A DNA stretch of 64,000 nucleotides, from NCBI RefSeq assembly GCF_005576615.1, contig NZ_CP040330.1, positions 868,001 through 932,000 of the forward strand, read 5' to 3'. The stretch's first letter is position 1. Every line of letters begins with the position of its first letter. The stretch is from Natrinema versiforme. Its GTDB lineage: Archaea; Halobacteriota; Halobacteria; Halobacteriales; Natrialbaceae. The translations under genes were made by a program, and so were the position numbers. Under the pieces are notes generated by a model. The model saw only the letters and a program-made list of their open reading frames with translations. It did not search any database and was not told the origin of the DNA. Below are positions 18,387 through 27,186 of the stretch, one piece after another.

Positions 18387-18850
18387 CCGTCCCACACCCC
18401 CACAGTCAGGGTTCCGCCGCGGACGGCACCGGGTCTCGTTTCGACGGCGACCGGACGTTCGGCTACGCTCGCCTCGTCCGGCGGCCCCTCGAGTTCCCCG
18501 CTTTCGATGGGGTTCCGGTCCGGTTGCCCGTCCGTCCCGAAGAACGCGTCGGCCACGACGGTCTCGCGGCCGTCCTCGACGGTCGTGACCTGTACGTAGA
18601 CGTTCCGTCCGTGCGGAAGCGACGCCGTCTCGATCTCGTCGCCGAGCGCGCGGTCGCCGCCGGGAACGACGCCGTCGGTCTCGATATCGTCTTTGATCCG
18701 GGTGACTGCCGTCGTCTCCGTCGTCCGGTCGGTAGCACCGGGGAGCGTCTCGGTGATATAGAGCCCGTACAGTCCCACGCCGACGAGGAGCGCCGAGACG
18801 GCGACGAGCGCGGCGAGCGGTTCGGTCTGTCCGCGCCGGCGGCTAGACAT
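18383..18850 (-). CDS. Small pilin-like protein of the pilus locus
   Basis: A 155-residue protein beginning with basic residues, then RGQTEPLAALVAVSALLVGVG. The polar cut region followed by a Glu at +5-like position and a hydrophobic helix is a pilin/pseudopilin style N-terminus. The mature part is short, acidic and rich in beta-prone segments. The ATG at 18850 overlaps the stop of the upstream gene by 8 nt, and the end overlaps the next start by 4 nt, so it lies in a fully coupled operon. Probably a minor pilin; not tested. Confidence 0.8.
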   Translation of the reverse strand: MSSRRRGQTEPLAALVAVSALLVGVGLYGLYITETLPGATDRTTETTAVTRIKDDIETDGVVPGGDRALGDEIETASLPHGRNVYVQVTTVEDGRETVVADAFFGTDGQPDRNPIESGELEGPPDEASVAERPVAVETRPGAVRGGTLTVGVWDG

Positions 18851-19769
18851 CGACGAGTGTGACATCGAAGGTTTCCGTCGCCGCGTTGTGTCTCACGTAT
18901 CCCGGCGTCTCCGCGGGAGTGTCGATGGCTGCGCCGCCCGACTCACACACCGAGACCGGCTCGGAGTCAGGCTCCGCACGGAGCCCTTTAGGGGCGTCGA
19001 TGCCCTGGTCGGCGCTTATCGTCTCGGCACAGACCTCCTCTCCGCCGACCCGAATCCGCACGTCGATCGGGAAATACAACGAATTGTGATCGGTGAGATC
19101 GTCTGAGTCGAGGCGGGCAGTTTCTGCCGTAGGACTCGCGTCGACGGATTTCTCGATCCGGCCGAGATCCTTCTCGCCGGTCGCCAGTATCTGTACGGTC
19201 GCGTCCGTGTTCGCCTCGTAGGCGAACCGAGCGTCATGCGTCTGGTCTCCCGCAACGCGTTCGAATTCGACGGCGACGCTGACGGTCGGTACCGGCGTGG
19301 TGCTGACGGTCCGGGTTCGGATCCGGTCGTCCGCAGTCCGCCACTCCCCGGTGTTGTCCGCGTACGCGTCGTCGACATCCTCGAGGAAGACGTCGAACGC
19401 GTTCGTGTCCGCTCGGTCGAGTTCCGTCGCGTACTCGTCTTCGAAGGCGCGCCCTTCGGAGAGGTTCTCGAGGCGCTCGTGGCCCATGACGGGGACGACG
19501 CGTCCGTAGGTGAGACTCGCTCGAGCGGTGCCGTGCTCGTTTCGCATCGCGACCGTTCGGCCGTCGAACTTGATCTCGGTCGCGTCGTGGTCGTAGGTCG
19601 AACTCGCCTGGGCGGTGCTGCCGGCGGTTTCCTCGATGGCGTTTACCGCCCGATTGGCATCCGGCGGTGGCCCGTTCGGCAACCCGACTGCGATACCGGC
19701 GACAGCGACGCTGACGATGGAGACGGCCAGCCAGACGTACCAGCCGTCGACCGGGGTTTCCAGATCCAT
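18843..19769 (-). CDS. Membrane-anchored protein of the pilus locus
   Basis: A 308-residue protein with a single N-terminal helix (about residues 10-30, WYVWLAVSIVSVAVAG) and an acidic external domain of about 270 residues. Two cysteines near the C-terminus (EVCAET and VSVCESG) could form a disulfide. It heads the last transcription unit of the locus: a TATA box lies 27 nt before its ATG, so the mRNA should be leaderless. The three genes after it overlap each other end to start. From memory it matches a haloarchaeal DUF728x family always found beside TadC; the role is inferred from context. Confidence 0.82.
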   Translation of the reverse strand: MDLETPVDGWYVWLAVSIVSVAVAGIAVGLPNGPPPDANRAVNAIEETAGSTAQASSTYDHDATEIKFDGRTVAMRNEHGTARASLTYGRVVPVMGHERLENLSEGRAFEDEYATELDRADTNAFDVFLEDVDDAYADNTGEWRTADDRIRTRTVSTTPVPTVSVAVEFERVAGDQTHDARFAYEANTDATVQILATGEKDLGRIEKSVDASPTAETARLDSDDLTDHNSLYFPIDVRIRVGGEEVCAETISADQGIDAPKGLRAEPDSEPVSVCESGGAAIDTPAETPGYVRHNAATETFDVTLVDV

Positions 19770-19791
19770 GCTGCCTCTCGCCGCGTGTTCG

Positions 19792-19799
19792 TATTTAAA
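19792..19799 (-). promoter_or_regulatory. TATA box for the four pilin-like/secreted protein genes
   Basis: On the minus strand TTTAAATA is centred about 27 nt before the ATG at 19769, in the 48-nt gap after the TadC gene. The spacing fits a leaderless promoter, so these four genes can be transcribed apart from the assembly ATPase. Confidence 0.7.
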
Positions 19800-19817
19800 T
19801 CCGAGTCCGAGACGGGC

Positions 19818-21533
19818 TCACAGGAGGATGTCGAGCGCAGTTACTGTCACGACGTACAACACCATCGAGGAGGCGAGCGCGCGGCCGATGTGGTAGCCGA
19901 AGAGGGCCCGATCGATCCCGTGACGCAGGGCGATCGAGAGCGGCGTGACGATGAAACACAGCGCGATCAGGTAGACCCCGATGACGACCGCGAGCGATTC
20001 GGCGGGGAACGCGGCAGCATCGACCCCCTCTGCGCCGCTCAGATCTGCACTGGACATCATCGCGGCCATCCCGACGGTCGCACCGGCCACGAGCGGCGCG
20101 AAGTACGCCGCCGTGTTGTCGAGCGTGCCCGTCACCTGTTTGAGGTCCCGTTTCGCCTCGGCTTCGACCTCCTCGAGCTCCTCGAGGTGGTCGGCCATCG
20201 AGACGATGGCTCGGCCGGCGGGTTTCCCCTCGTCGGCGGCGATCGCGAGCAACGCGGCGGTCCCGCGAGCGCGCGGACTCGGGATATCTCGAAGCGCGCC
20301 GTAGCTCCCGAGAAACGCCTCCCGGACGCCCATATGCAGCCGCCGCTGGAGGCCGGCCGCACGTTCGAAGACAGCGCCGGTCTCGGCGGGAACGCGGTCG
20401 GCCGCCAGCTCGACCGCCGATTCGACGGATTCGCCCTCGGCGACCTGCCGTCCCACGATGTACAGCGCGTCGGTGAGGTGTGCTTCGACATCGCGGACGT
20501 AGTGGCGCACCTCGAGGATAGGGCCGTACGTGGCCAGCAGCGCGATACCGACGCCGATACCGACGGCGGCGATCGGTGCGAGGTGAGCGGGGCCGAACGC
20601 GGCGACCAGCAGGTAGCTACAGAGACCGGCGAGCACGCCCCAGAGCGCCCGAAGGTGGAGCCGATCGGGGACGTCCGGATGATCGTGGCCGATCGTCGGC
20701 GGCGGAAACGCGACCGGGCGGCGAACGAGTAACCAGAGGCTCGCGCCGATCAGCACGGCGGGGAGGACCGCGTTGTACAGGAAGACGAAGAGCCAGATGT
20801 TGACCGAGTAGCCGACCATCGGGACCGTCGGGACGAGCGAGACCAGCGCGAGCGGGATCATGATCCCGAACGCGAACAGCCCCGTCGCCGGCGCTCGGAT
20901 CGCGGTCGTGAAATCGGCCATCTGACTGCGAGTGCCCGAAAGGATGGCCGAGAGCGATCGATCGAGCGTGCGGACGCGCTCGGCGTCCGGCGCGTCTTGG
21001 GCGGCCACGAGCAGGTGCGCCGACCGCCGGAGCGCCGGGAACCACTCGGCCCACTCGTCGGCGAAGGAGAGCAGCCCCGTTCCGGACGTACCGATCGATC
21101 GATCGATGTGACCGTCGAGACTCCGCGAGAGCGGGCCGTGGCCCGTTTCGGCCGCGAACCGAACCGCGCCCTCGAGCGCCGGTTGGACCTGCATTCGCAG
21201 CACCGCTCGGCCGATGAGATTCGGCGTGTCGCCGAGCGCCTCCGTTCGGCGAAACGCCGCCTGCAAGTGCGGCATCGAGTGAACGGTGTGGATCGCCGCG
21301 AGCGGTGCGACGAGCACGAAAAACAGGACGAAGGGGATCGGAGCCGACGTGACCAGTAGCGCCACCGGGAGAAACGCCGCGACGATCCCGGCCCCGTATC
21401 CCGCCCGGACGATCGTCTCGGCGTCGTGTGGCGAGTCGGTAAAGGAGAGCGACTCCTCGAGGTCGTCGCTCCCGTCGACGGCGGCTGGATACAGCGCGGC
21501 GAGTGCGCGGACGAGCGTCGATGAGAATCCCAT
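19818..21533 (-). CDS. tadC: TadC-like type IV pilus platform protein (T2SS F domain)
   Basis: A 571-residue polytopic membrane protein of the GspF/TadC family, the platform that couples the assembly ATPase to pilin polymerisation. Hydrophobic clusters lie at about residues 45-95, 215-275, 300-355 and 485-571. The soluble loops contain the two F-domain repeats: one from about 110 to 210, and one from about 370 to 480 (VEAHLTDALYIVGRQVAEG). The long, duplicated form is the usual archaeal one. It starts 7 nt after the TadA gene, so the two are co-transcribed and their products should contact each other. Confidence 0.9.
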   Translation of the reverse strand: MGFSSTLVRALAALYPAAVDGSDDLEESLSFTDSPHDAETIVRAGYGAGIVAAFLPVALLVTSAPIPFVLFFVLVAPLAAIHTVHSMPHLQAAFRRTEALGDTPNLIGRAVLRMQVQPALEGAVRFAAETGHGPLSRSLDGHIDRSIGTSGTGLLSFADEWAEWFPALRRSAHLLVAAQDAPDAERVRTLDRSLSAILSGTRSQMADFTTAIRAPATGLFAFGIMIPLALVSLVPTVPMVGYSVNIWLFVFLYNAVLPAVLIGASLWLLVRRPVAFPPPTIGHDHPDVPDRLHLRALWGVLAGLCSYLLVAAFGPAHLAPIAAVGIGVGIALLATYGPILEVRHYVRDVEAHLTDALYIVGRQVAEGESVESAVELAADRVPAETGAVFERAAGLQRRLHMGVREAFLGSYGALRDIPSPRARGTAALLAIAADEGKPAGRAIVSMADHLEELEEVEAEAKRDLKQVTGTLDNTAAYFAPLVAGATVGMAAMMSSADLSGAEGVDAAAFPAESLAVVIGVYLIALCFIVTPLSIALRHGIDRALFGYHIGRALASSMVLYVVTVTALDILL

Positions 21534-21540
21534 TTTGCGA

Positions 21541-23511
21541 TCACTCGTCCCCGTCGCCCCGATCGGCGTACACTGCGGCGACCGATTGTGGGTCCGTTCG
21601 GCCGTCGCGGGCGAGCGTCGACAGGAGCTCCGTTCTCGCCGAAATCGCCCGGCGAACGTCGGCGTAGTTCTCGGTCGGTCCGGCGAGGCGCTCGACGACC
21701 CGGCTCTCGCCGCGATCGATCCGACCGGTCGCGACCGCTCGCTCGCCGTCTAACTCGTACAGCGGCTCGAACCAGATATCGTCGCCGCTGCCCACGACCT
21801 CCTCGATGCTGGCGAGGCGTCGTGTTCGCCCGTCGGGCGTTCGGTGGGCTTGGACGGTGACGACGAGATCCGTCGCACCGAACGACGAGGGTTCGACGGC
21901 GAGATCGGAGACGACGCGCTCGTAGACCGCGTCGGCGCCGTCGCCGTGAATCGTCCCGAGCACCGCGTTCGCGTTGGCACCCACCCGCATCGCCTCGTAG
22001 AGAACTTGGGCCTCCTCGCCGCGGATCTCGCCGACGACGAGCGCCCCGTCGCCGAGCCGAAGCGCCGTCCGGAGCGCCGTTTCGGCCGTTATCTCGGGGC
22101 CGTCGCCGGACCCCGTCCGCAGCGCCTGCACGTCTCGCCCGACCGACTGCAGCGGCCCGACCGGGAGTTCGGGCGTGTCCTCGATCAGGACCGTTCGGGT
22201 CCCCGCCGCGAGTTCGTACAGCAGCGTTCCCAGCAGGGTCGTCTTTCCGGACCCGCGGGTCCCGGCGATCAGCGCGGCGGCGTTGCGTTCGACGGCGACC
22301 GAGAGAAACGCCGCGACCGCCGCCGACATGGTTCCGTTCGCGACGAGCGCCGGCAGGGTGAACTCGTCGTCGGGCTGTTCCCGAAACGCGAAGGCGATGC
22401 CGTCCGCGACCGGATCGGTGACGCCGGCGACCCGAATGCGGGTGCCGCTCTCGAGTGCAGCCGTCGCGTCGACCGTCGGGCTCGCCCGGGAGAACGCCCG
22501 GCCGCTCGTGCGCCGAACCCGCGAGGCGAGCGCCCGAGCGCCGCCGGATGTGAGGTGGACGTTCGTGGTCATCGACTCCCCGTCGACGACGACGCGGATG
22601 GGGTTCGCCGAGACCGGCGACGTGACGTACACGTCGGTGACGCGGGGATCGGCGAACAGGTCCTCGAGGACCCCGTACCCGATCGTGTGCTTGCGCAAGA
22701 TTGCCGTCAAACGCGGGTCGGCCGGCTCGTCGCTGGCGGCCTCGATCGCCTGCGAGGCCGCGCGATCCCCTTCCACGGTTCCTTCCGCGATCGCTTCGTA
22801 TCCCTCGATGAGGACCCGCCGTTCGTCACCGGAAAGAGTCGTGTCGATCACGTCGAGGGCGTAGCGCGCGACGCCGTCCGACCGTCCGTAGATCCGTGCG
22901 TCGCTCCCCGTCTCGAGCGACCGGGCGTCCCTGAGATGTGCGCCGTCGGCGACCGTCCGGTCGACGAAGTACTGGCCGACGGTGAGCCCGACGGTCGGCG
23001 TCAGCGCCGATTCATCGCTCCCGGTCTCGAGCGCGCTCGCGGCCGCGACCAGTCCCGATTCGATGCCGATGTCGGCGATCGGGCCGACCCTCGTTCGCAG
23101 TTCCTCGCCGACCGCGAGCGGCTCCTGCGCGGCCGCCGTCGCCAACTGCTCGTCGCGATCGCCGAGCAGTGCGACGAACCGGCCGGCCGCGCCGAGGAGG
23201 TCGACGCCGCGACCGTCATACCGGAACTCGAGCCCGTTCGATCGGACGACGATCCGGGACGCGTCGCGGTCGGCGAGCGCTTCGACCGCCGTCTGACGGC
23301 AGGCACTCGCGCTCTCGAGGTCACCGTCGCAGTCGGCCGCATCGAGGAGCAGCGTCTCGTCCTCGAACGATACCCGACAGGCACACGGCGATAGTCGATC
23401 CTCGTTTCGGCCGAAGAGACCGCCCACTCCGGGGGCGTCCCGACCGAAGAAGTTGCGAACGCCGAGGCCGTCGATGACCGATCGAAGGTGTCCGGTCCCG
23501 TCCTGAGACAT
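21541..23511 (-). CDS. tadA: TadA-like type IV pilus assembly ATPase
   Basis: A 656-residue secretion ATPase of the PilB/VirB11/TadA family that powers pilus assembly. Walker A is GTRGSGKTT (about residues 417-425), the Asp box is IEDTPELPV, Walker B is GALVVGEIRGEEA, and the His box is GTIHGDGADAV. The N-terminal region carries four cysteines (CAC, DC, SAC within about residues 40-75), a possible metal site of the haloarchaeal branch. The ATG at 23511 is supported by a TATA box 26 nt upstream. The ATPase pairs with TadC immediately downstream. Confidence 0.93.
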   Translation of the reverse strand: MSQDGTGHLRSVIDGLGVRNFFGRDAPGVGGLFGRNEDRLSPCACRVSFEDETLLLDAADCDGDLESASACRQTAVEALADRDASRIVVRSNGLEFRYDGRGVDLLGAAGRFVALLGDRDEQLATAAAQEPLAVGEELRTRVGPIADIGIESGLVAAASALETGSDESALTPTVGLTVGQYFVDRTVADGAHLRDARSLETGSDARIYGRSDGVARYALDVIDTTLSGDERRVLIEGYEAIAEGTVEGDRAASQAIEAASDEPADPRLTAILRKHTIGYGVLEDLFADPRVTDVYVTSPVSANPIRVVVDGESMTTNVHLTSGGARALASRVRRTSGRAFSRASPTVDATAALESGTRIRVAGVTDPVADGIAFAFREQPDDEFTLPALVANGTMSAAVAAFLSVAVERNAAALIAGTRGSGKTTLLGTLLYELAAGTRTVLIEDTPELPVGPLQSVGRDVQALRTGSGDGPEITAETALRTALRLGDGALVVGEIRGEEAQVLYEAMRVGANANAVLGTIHGDGADAVYERVVSDLAVEPSSFGATDLVVTVQAHRTPDGRTRRLASIEEVVGSGDDIWFEPLYELDGERAVATGRIDRGESRVVERLAGPTENYADVRRAISARTELLSTLARDGRTDPQSVAAVYADRGDGDE

Positions 23512-23533
23512 ACCGATGCTGGCAGCGGCTTCC

Positions 23534-23541
23534 GATTTAAA
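23534..23541 (-). promoter_or_regulatory. TATA box for tadA-tadC
   Basis: Minus-strand TTTAAATC is centred about 26 nt before the tadA ATG at 23511, inside the 31-nt gap after the preceding gene. It predicts a leaderless tadA mRNA. Confidence 0.65.
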
Positions 23542-23542
23542 C

Positions 23543-24007
23543 TCACACACGGCTCGCGACGACGACCGGATCCCCATTGTCGTCGGCCTGCAGCGTCAGC
23601 GCGAGCCGTACTCCGCCGGTTCCGCCGAGTTCGACCGATTCGTTGTCGGCGGGATCGTTCCGGACGATCGGCTCTCCGATGACCGTCTCTCGCGTCGTGC
23701 CGTCCTCGAGAACGTAACGAACGGCGCTGTAGCTCCCGTTCTCTCGCGGCGTAATCTCGAAGTGATCGACGGATTCGGTCGTGAGCGACCCCCGCGGCAG
23801 CGTCACGTCGACGACTCGCCGGGGATCGGGATGACCGTCGGGCGAGAGTTCTTCGGATTCGGCGAGCGAGGTCGCCGCGTCGTCGATCGCCGCGATGCTC
23901 GCGTCGACCTGCCGCTGGCTGTTCATCGATGCTCCGCGTTCGATCGCCGGGACCGCGAGCACCACGAGCGCGACCGTGAGCACGATCGCGACGACGTACC
24001 GAATCAC
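23543..24007 (-). CDS. Small single-pass protein of the pilus locus
   Basis: A 154-residue protein with an N-terminal hydrophobic helix (IRYVVAIVLTVALVVLAVPAIE, about residues 2-23) followed by an acidic external domain with several beta-prone segments. It starts in an ATGA overlap (24004-24007) with the coiled-coil gene before it and precedes tadA. From memory it matches a haloarchaeal family (DUF7311-like) tied to this locus. It may be a pilus assembly accessory or minor pilin. There is no enzymatic motif. Confidence 0.8.
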   Translation of the reverse strand: MIRYVVAIVLTVALVVLAVPAIERGASMNSQRQVDASIAAIDDAATSLAESEELSPDGHPDPRRVVDVTLPRGSLTTESVDHFEITPRENGSYSAVRYVLEDGTTRETVIGEPIVRNDPADNESVELGGTGGVRLALTLQADDNGDPVVVASRV

Positions 24008-24747
24008 GGCAGTCTGGCGCGAAGCGACTGCAACACGCCCCCGGTTGACCCCTCGTCGCTGTCGGACGGTGAGTCGTGTGTCTCGTCTGGGCGGGACGCG
24101 CCGTCGACACAGTCATCGTCGGCCGCCCCGTCCCGACCGGCCGATTCGGAGAGCCGGGAGTCGAGGGCGGCCTGCGTCGCGCCGGCGGTGGTCCGTGGCT
24201 CTCGAGTCGTCGAGGCGTCTCCATCGGTCGTCGGCGAGACGATCTCCGAGACGGTTCGTTCGATGGCGGGCGGATCGCTGCCCGACTCGCCCGCATCGTC
24301 CGGTTCGCTCGAGACCGTGCTCGAATCGCGGTCGCCTCGAGCGGAGCTCAATCGGTTCGTCTCGGTAGCTCCGGTCCGGTCGTCGGACGTGGCATCGGCG
24401 GTGACCGGTCGCGGGTCGTCTATGTTGAGATCGGTCGCGTCGTCGACGGCTCGCTCGATGTCGCCGAGGCGGTACTCGAGTCGATCGACGGCGGCGACGG
24501 CCGCGTCGGCGCGCCGTTCGACGGCTCCGTTGACCGATTCGACGTTGCCGACGACCCCATCGAGGGCGTCGATCCGTCCTTCGAGGGTGGCGATACGGCG
24601 CTCGTGTTCCTCGACCCGCGCGGTCAGGTCCTCGAGCGCGCTGGCGACGGACGCGATGTCGGCGAGTTCGTCCAGTTCGATATCGCCGTCGACGACGGCG
24701 CGTTCGACGGCGGACAGTCGCCGCTCGATCCGCTCGATGTCGCTCAT
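24004..24747 (-). CDS. Coiled-coil protein heading the pilus locus
   Basis: A 247-residue soluble protein. Residues 1 to about 100 form a strong heptad coiled coil (IERIERRLSAVERAV, EEHERRIATLEGRIDALDG). The rest is a long acidic, Ser/Thr/Asp-rich tail, probably disordered, ending with a short basic segment (LQSLRARLP). From memory this is the DUF7310-type family adjacent to haloarchaeal tadA genes. The ATG at 24747 is set by the TATA box 26 nt upstream; a longer in-frame start would run into that box. It may scaffold the assembly machine on the cytoplasmic side. Confidence 0.8.
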   Translation of the reverse strand: MSDIERIERRLSAVERAVVDGDIELDELADIASVASALEDLTARVEEHERRIATLEGRIDALDGVVGNVESVNGAVERRADAAVAAVDRLEYRLGDIERAVDDATDLNIDDPRPVTADATSDDRTGATETNRLSSARGDRDSSTVSSEPDDAGESGSDPPAIERTVSEIVSPTTDGDASTTREPRTTAGATQAALDSRLSESAGRDGAADDDCVDGASRPDETHDSPSDSDEGSTGGVLQSLRARLP

Positions 24748-24769
24748 GGCGAGCGTTGCCGAGCCTTCG

Positions 24770-24777
24770 TATTTAAA
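24770..24777 (-). promoter_or_regulatory. TATA box for the first pilus-locus unit
   Basis: Minus-strand TTTAAATA is centred about 26 nt before the ATG at 24747, giving a leaderless transcript for the coiled-coil gene and the overlapping gene after it. Confidence 0.7.
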
Positions 24778-24967
24778 CATGAGACTACGTCCTCCGGCGA
24801 ACCGCTTACCGAACGGTATCGCTGCCGTTCGCGTGTCAAACGACAGCCTTCGTCGGTAAATCGATCGTTCAGTCTGCCCGATTCCACTGAATTGGTCCGA
24901 ATCGGTCGAAACGGTCGGGCCGGTATTTGGGTCGCCGAGACCGAGACGTACACTCTCGGTGATCCCA

Positions 24968-25243
24968 ATGGCGAGTCCCCCTTCCCTGCCCGATCGGCGA
25001 TCCGCCGACTCGAGCCCGCCGAGCGACCGCCGTGACGACGAACACGGCGCACTCGAGCGCGCAGCACCGAGGATCGCGACACCGATCCGCGCGGCGGGGT
25101 TCTGGACGGCGATCGCGATGCCGATTCTGTACCTGCCCCTGCTCGCCGGCGGCCTGTCGTCGTCGCTCGAGGGAGGCGCGTTCCTCGGGCTGGTCGTCGG
25201 GAACCTGCTGGCGCTGTACGTCGGACACGCGCATCGCCGGTGA
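24968..25243 (+). CDS. Small two-span membrane protein
   Basis: A 91-residue protein of unknown function. The first 40 residues are polar (Ser, Pro, Arg, Asp). Two hydrophobic helices follow: about residues 43-63, around AGFWTAIAMPILYLPLLAGG, and about 68-85, around GGAFLGLVVGNLLALYVG. The end is His/Arg-rich. The ATG at 24968 is preferred to a GTG at 24959. It is divergent from the pilus locus and convergent with the transporter gene. No family is recognised. Confidence 0.6.
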   Translation: MASPPSLPDRRSADSSPPSDRRDDEHGALERAAPRIATPIRAAGFWTAIAMPILYLPLLAGGLSSSLEGGAFLGLVVGNLLALYVGHAHRR

Positions 25244-25260
25244 GAGACACGTCGCGGAGC

Positions 25261-26187
25261 TCAGTCGCTCGAGCGCCGCGATCGAACGTGGCCGAACTCC
25301 TGTCGGATCGCCCGTCGCTTGACGAGGACGAATCCGACCGCGATGAGCCCAAACCCGAGCAGCGTCGCGGTATCGACGAGTTCGCCGAGATAGAGCCACC
25401 CGACGATCGCGGTGACGATCGGTGCGACGTACGACACCATGTTGATCTCGACGGCACCCAGTCGCTCGAGCAGGTCGAAGTAGATGAGGAAGCCGACGGC
25501 GCTTGCGCCCACCGACAGGTACGCGATCGCGCCGATCGCCTCCGGATTGGTCCACGCGGCCGGCTCGACGGGCTCGCCGATCGCGAGGCTCGCGAGGTGC
25601 ATCAGGAGCGCGCCGCCGAGCATCGACCACGCCTCCATCGTCTCGATGGGGAGCGAGGCGTCGATCCGCCGGGTGAGGACGCTGCCGAGTGCAAACGCCG
25701 CCGCGGCACAGAAGACGAGTCCCTTCGCCACCGCGTCGGTGGCGAGCAGATTGGACGGATCGGGGCGGACGATGACGGCGACACCGACGAGACCGACGAG
25801 GACGCCGACGATGCCGACCGACGAGAGCGCGTCGGAGGGGACGAGCAGTCGGGCGAACCCGGAACTCAGGACCGGCGAGAGACTGACCAGGATCGCGGCC
25901 GCCGCGGCCGTCGTATTCACCTGTCCGACGAACAGGAACGCGTGGTAGGCCGCGATTAAGAGCGTGGCTCCGACGGCAACCTGCATCCACTCGAGTCGGC
26001 CGCGGGGCCGCCAGTTATCGACGGCGTACACCGCGTAGCCGAGCATCAGTAGGCCGGCGATATCGTATCGCAGCGCCGCGAACAGCACCGGTGGAATATA
26101 CGAGAGTCCGGCGCTGATCGCGACGAACGCGGATCCCCACAGCGTTGCGAGCGTCAGGAAGAGGGCGAGATTTCGATATCGGCTCAC
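25261..26187 (-). CDS. DMT-superfamily transporter (EamA/RhaT type)
   Basis: A 308-residue integral membrane protein with ten hydrophobic segments in two repeats of the EamA domain. Each repeat has a characteristic opening (TLWGSAFVAISAG; GLVFCAAAAFALGSVLTRR) and a conserved end with GERLG/ERLG-like loops (DLLERLGAVEINMVSY). Members export or import small metabolites such as amino acids, drugs or sugars; the substrate is not predictable. The start is a GTG (26185-26187). The last 15 residues form a basic cytoplasmic tail. It is a single gene, 245 nt downstream of an HTH gene on the same strand. Confidence 0.88.
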   Translation of the reverse strand: MSRYRNLALFLTLATLWGSAFVAISAGLSYIPPVLFAALRYDIAGLLMLGYAVYAVDNWRPRGRLEWMQVAVGATLLIAAYHAFLFVGQVNTTAAAAAILVSLSPVLSSGFARLLVPSDALSSVGIVGVLVGLVGVAVIVRPDPSNLLATDAVAKGLVFCAAAAFALGSVLTRRIDASLPIETMEAWSMLGGALLMHLASLAIGEPVEPAAWTNPEAIGAIAYLSVGASAVGFLIYFDLLERLGAVEINMVSYVAPIVTAIVGWLYLGELVDTATLLGFGLIAVGFVLVKRRAIRQEFGHVRSRRSSD

Positions 26188-26346
26188 GGTGGCTTCTCCC
26201 GGGAGGGACGGCCTCTGTCTTTCGATTCGAAGCAGCCGTGACGAGCAGTGGACGGCCGCTTCAGTCGTCGAAACGTCACGACTGTTTCAGGAACGGTCGA
26301 AGCAGTAGAGCAGCGGGTGTCGATGGAACGGCGGAACGGTGGATCC

Positions 26347-26417
26347 GCGGGTCGGCGGTCAGCGAATCAGTGGGGTAGCGGGTCGGCGGGTCGGCGCGGT
26401 AGGTCGGCGGGTTGGTG
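26347..26417. repeat. G-rich direct repeats, GCGGGTCGGCGG
   Basis: The 12-mer GCGGGTCGGCGG occurs at 26347-26358 and 26379-26390, with degenerate copies (GCGGGTCGGCGC, TAGGTCGGCGGG) overlapping and following. They fill the gap between the HTH gene's stop and the DMT gene's start, so they would form the C-rich 3' end of the HTH mRNA. They look like slippage-generated simple repeats. Confidence 0.6.
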
Positions 26418-26432
26418 GGTTTGTGGACCGGT

Positions 26433-26798
26433 TCAGAGCGGGGGCCGCTCGCGAATTTCGGGTTCCTCCTCGGTCTGTCTGAACTGCTCGAGCAGGGGCT
26501 TGATGTCGTCGAATCCCTCGGCCAGTACGATGTCGCCGCTCCGGAGATCGTACTCGATGATGTCGTAGTCCTCGAGTCGCGGCAGGTGGTTGTGGACTAA
26601 CGAGACGTAGACGCGCTGTCTGGTCTCCTTGCCGACCGCGTCGGCACGGGCGTCGAGTTCCCATGCCGCGACCTGCGTAACGAGATCTTCGAGGTTCGCA
26701 GTGGCGTCGTCGGCTAACTGGTAGAGCAGATATCGCCGTTCGGATTCCGCGAGCAGGGAACAGGCCGCCTCCATCCGACTGGCGTTCGTCTGGTTCAT
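26433..26798 (-). CDS. HTH regulator, haloarchaeal DUF7344-like
   Basis: A 121-residue protein with a winged-helix pattern: a first helix (ACSLLAESERRYLLYQLA), a recognition region, and the segment VYVSLVHNHLPRLEDYDII followed by a beta-wing EYDLRSGDIVLAEG. This is typical of a large haloarchaeal family of putative transcription factors. The ATG at 26798 is chosen; the weak box GTAATACC lies about 26 nt upstream. No target operon is evident. The stop is followed by C-rich repeats. Confidence 0.75.
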   Translation of the reverse strand: MNQTNASRMEAACSLLAESERRYLLYQLADDATANLEDLVTQVAAWELDARADAVGKETRQRVYVSLVHNHLPRLEDYDIIEYDLRSGDIVLAEGFDDIKPLLEQFRQTEEEPEIRERPPL

Positions 26799-27040
26799 AG
26801 TTCGTCCAAGCACCAAGTGGTATTACACCTACTGCCAACACAGATAGGGTTCGCGTCCCCGCCGATCCGGACGCGTTCTCGAGAGCGCTCGGGAGGAGCC
26901 CGAAATCGAACGATTTCGGCGAATTCGGCGTTCATACGTCGTCTCGAGACTGTTTCGATAATCGGTCTTTCCGCCGTTGCTGTGAGTCGTGACGGTCGTA
27001 TCGGTTCCTATGACTATACTTGTCACATGTTATGGGATGA
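26799..27040. other. Intergenic stretch before the insertion element
   Basis: This lies between the divergently placed HTH gene and the TnpB element. It holds the presumed HTH promoter near 26820 and otherwise mixed-composition sequence with no convincing gene, RNA or repeat. Confidence 0.5.
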
Positions 27041-27052
27041 ACAGGCGCAAAA

Positions 27053-27072
27053 CCTCGCCGTTTACGGCGAGG
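27053..27072 (+). repeat. Left-end hairpin of the TnpB element
   Basis: An 8-bp perfect stem CCTCGCCG/CGGCGAGG with loop TTTA. In this family such subterminal hairpins are recognised by TnpA as single-stranded DNA during transposition. Confidence 0.8.
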
Positions 27073-27186
27073 ATACGCGCCGTCACCGGATGACACTAAC
27101 CACCGATAACTGCACAGTTGGATATTCCACGCTCAACCACTATATTTAATACGGAAAATTCTATAAGTACTTATGAACACAGTCAG

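Noticed and set aside
14279-24747. Archaellum (motility) operon
   Set aside because: No archaellin or other arl/fla genes and no chemotaxis genes; the ATPase/platform pair is of the Tad-like pilus kind.
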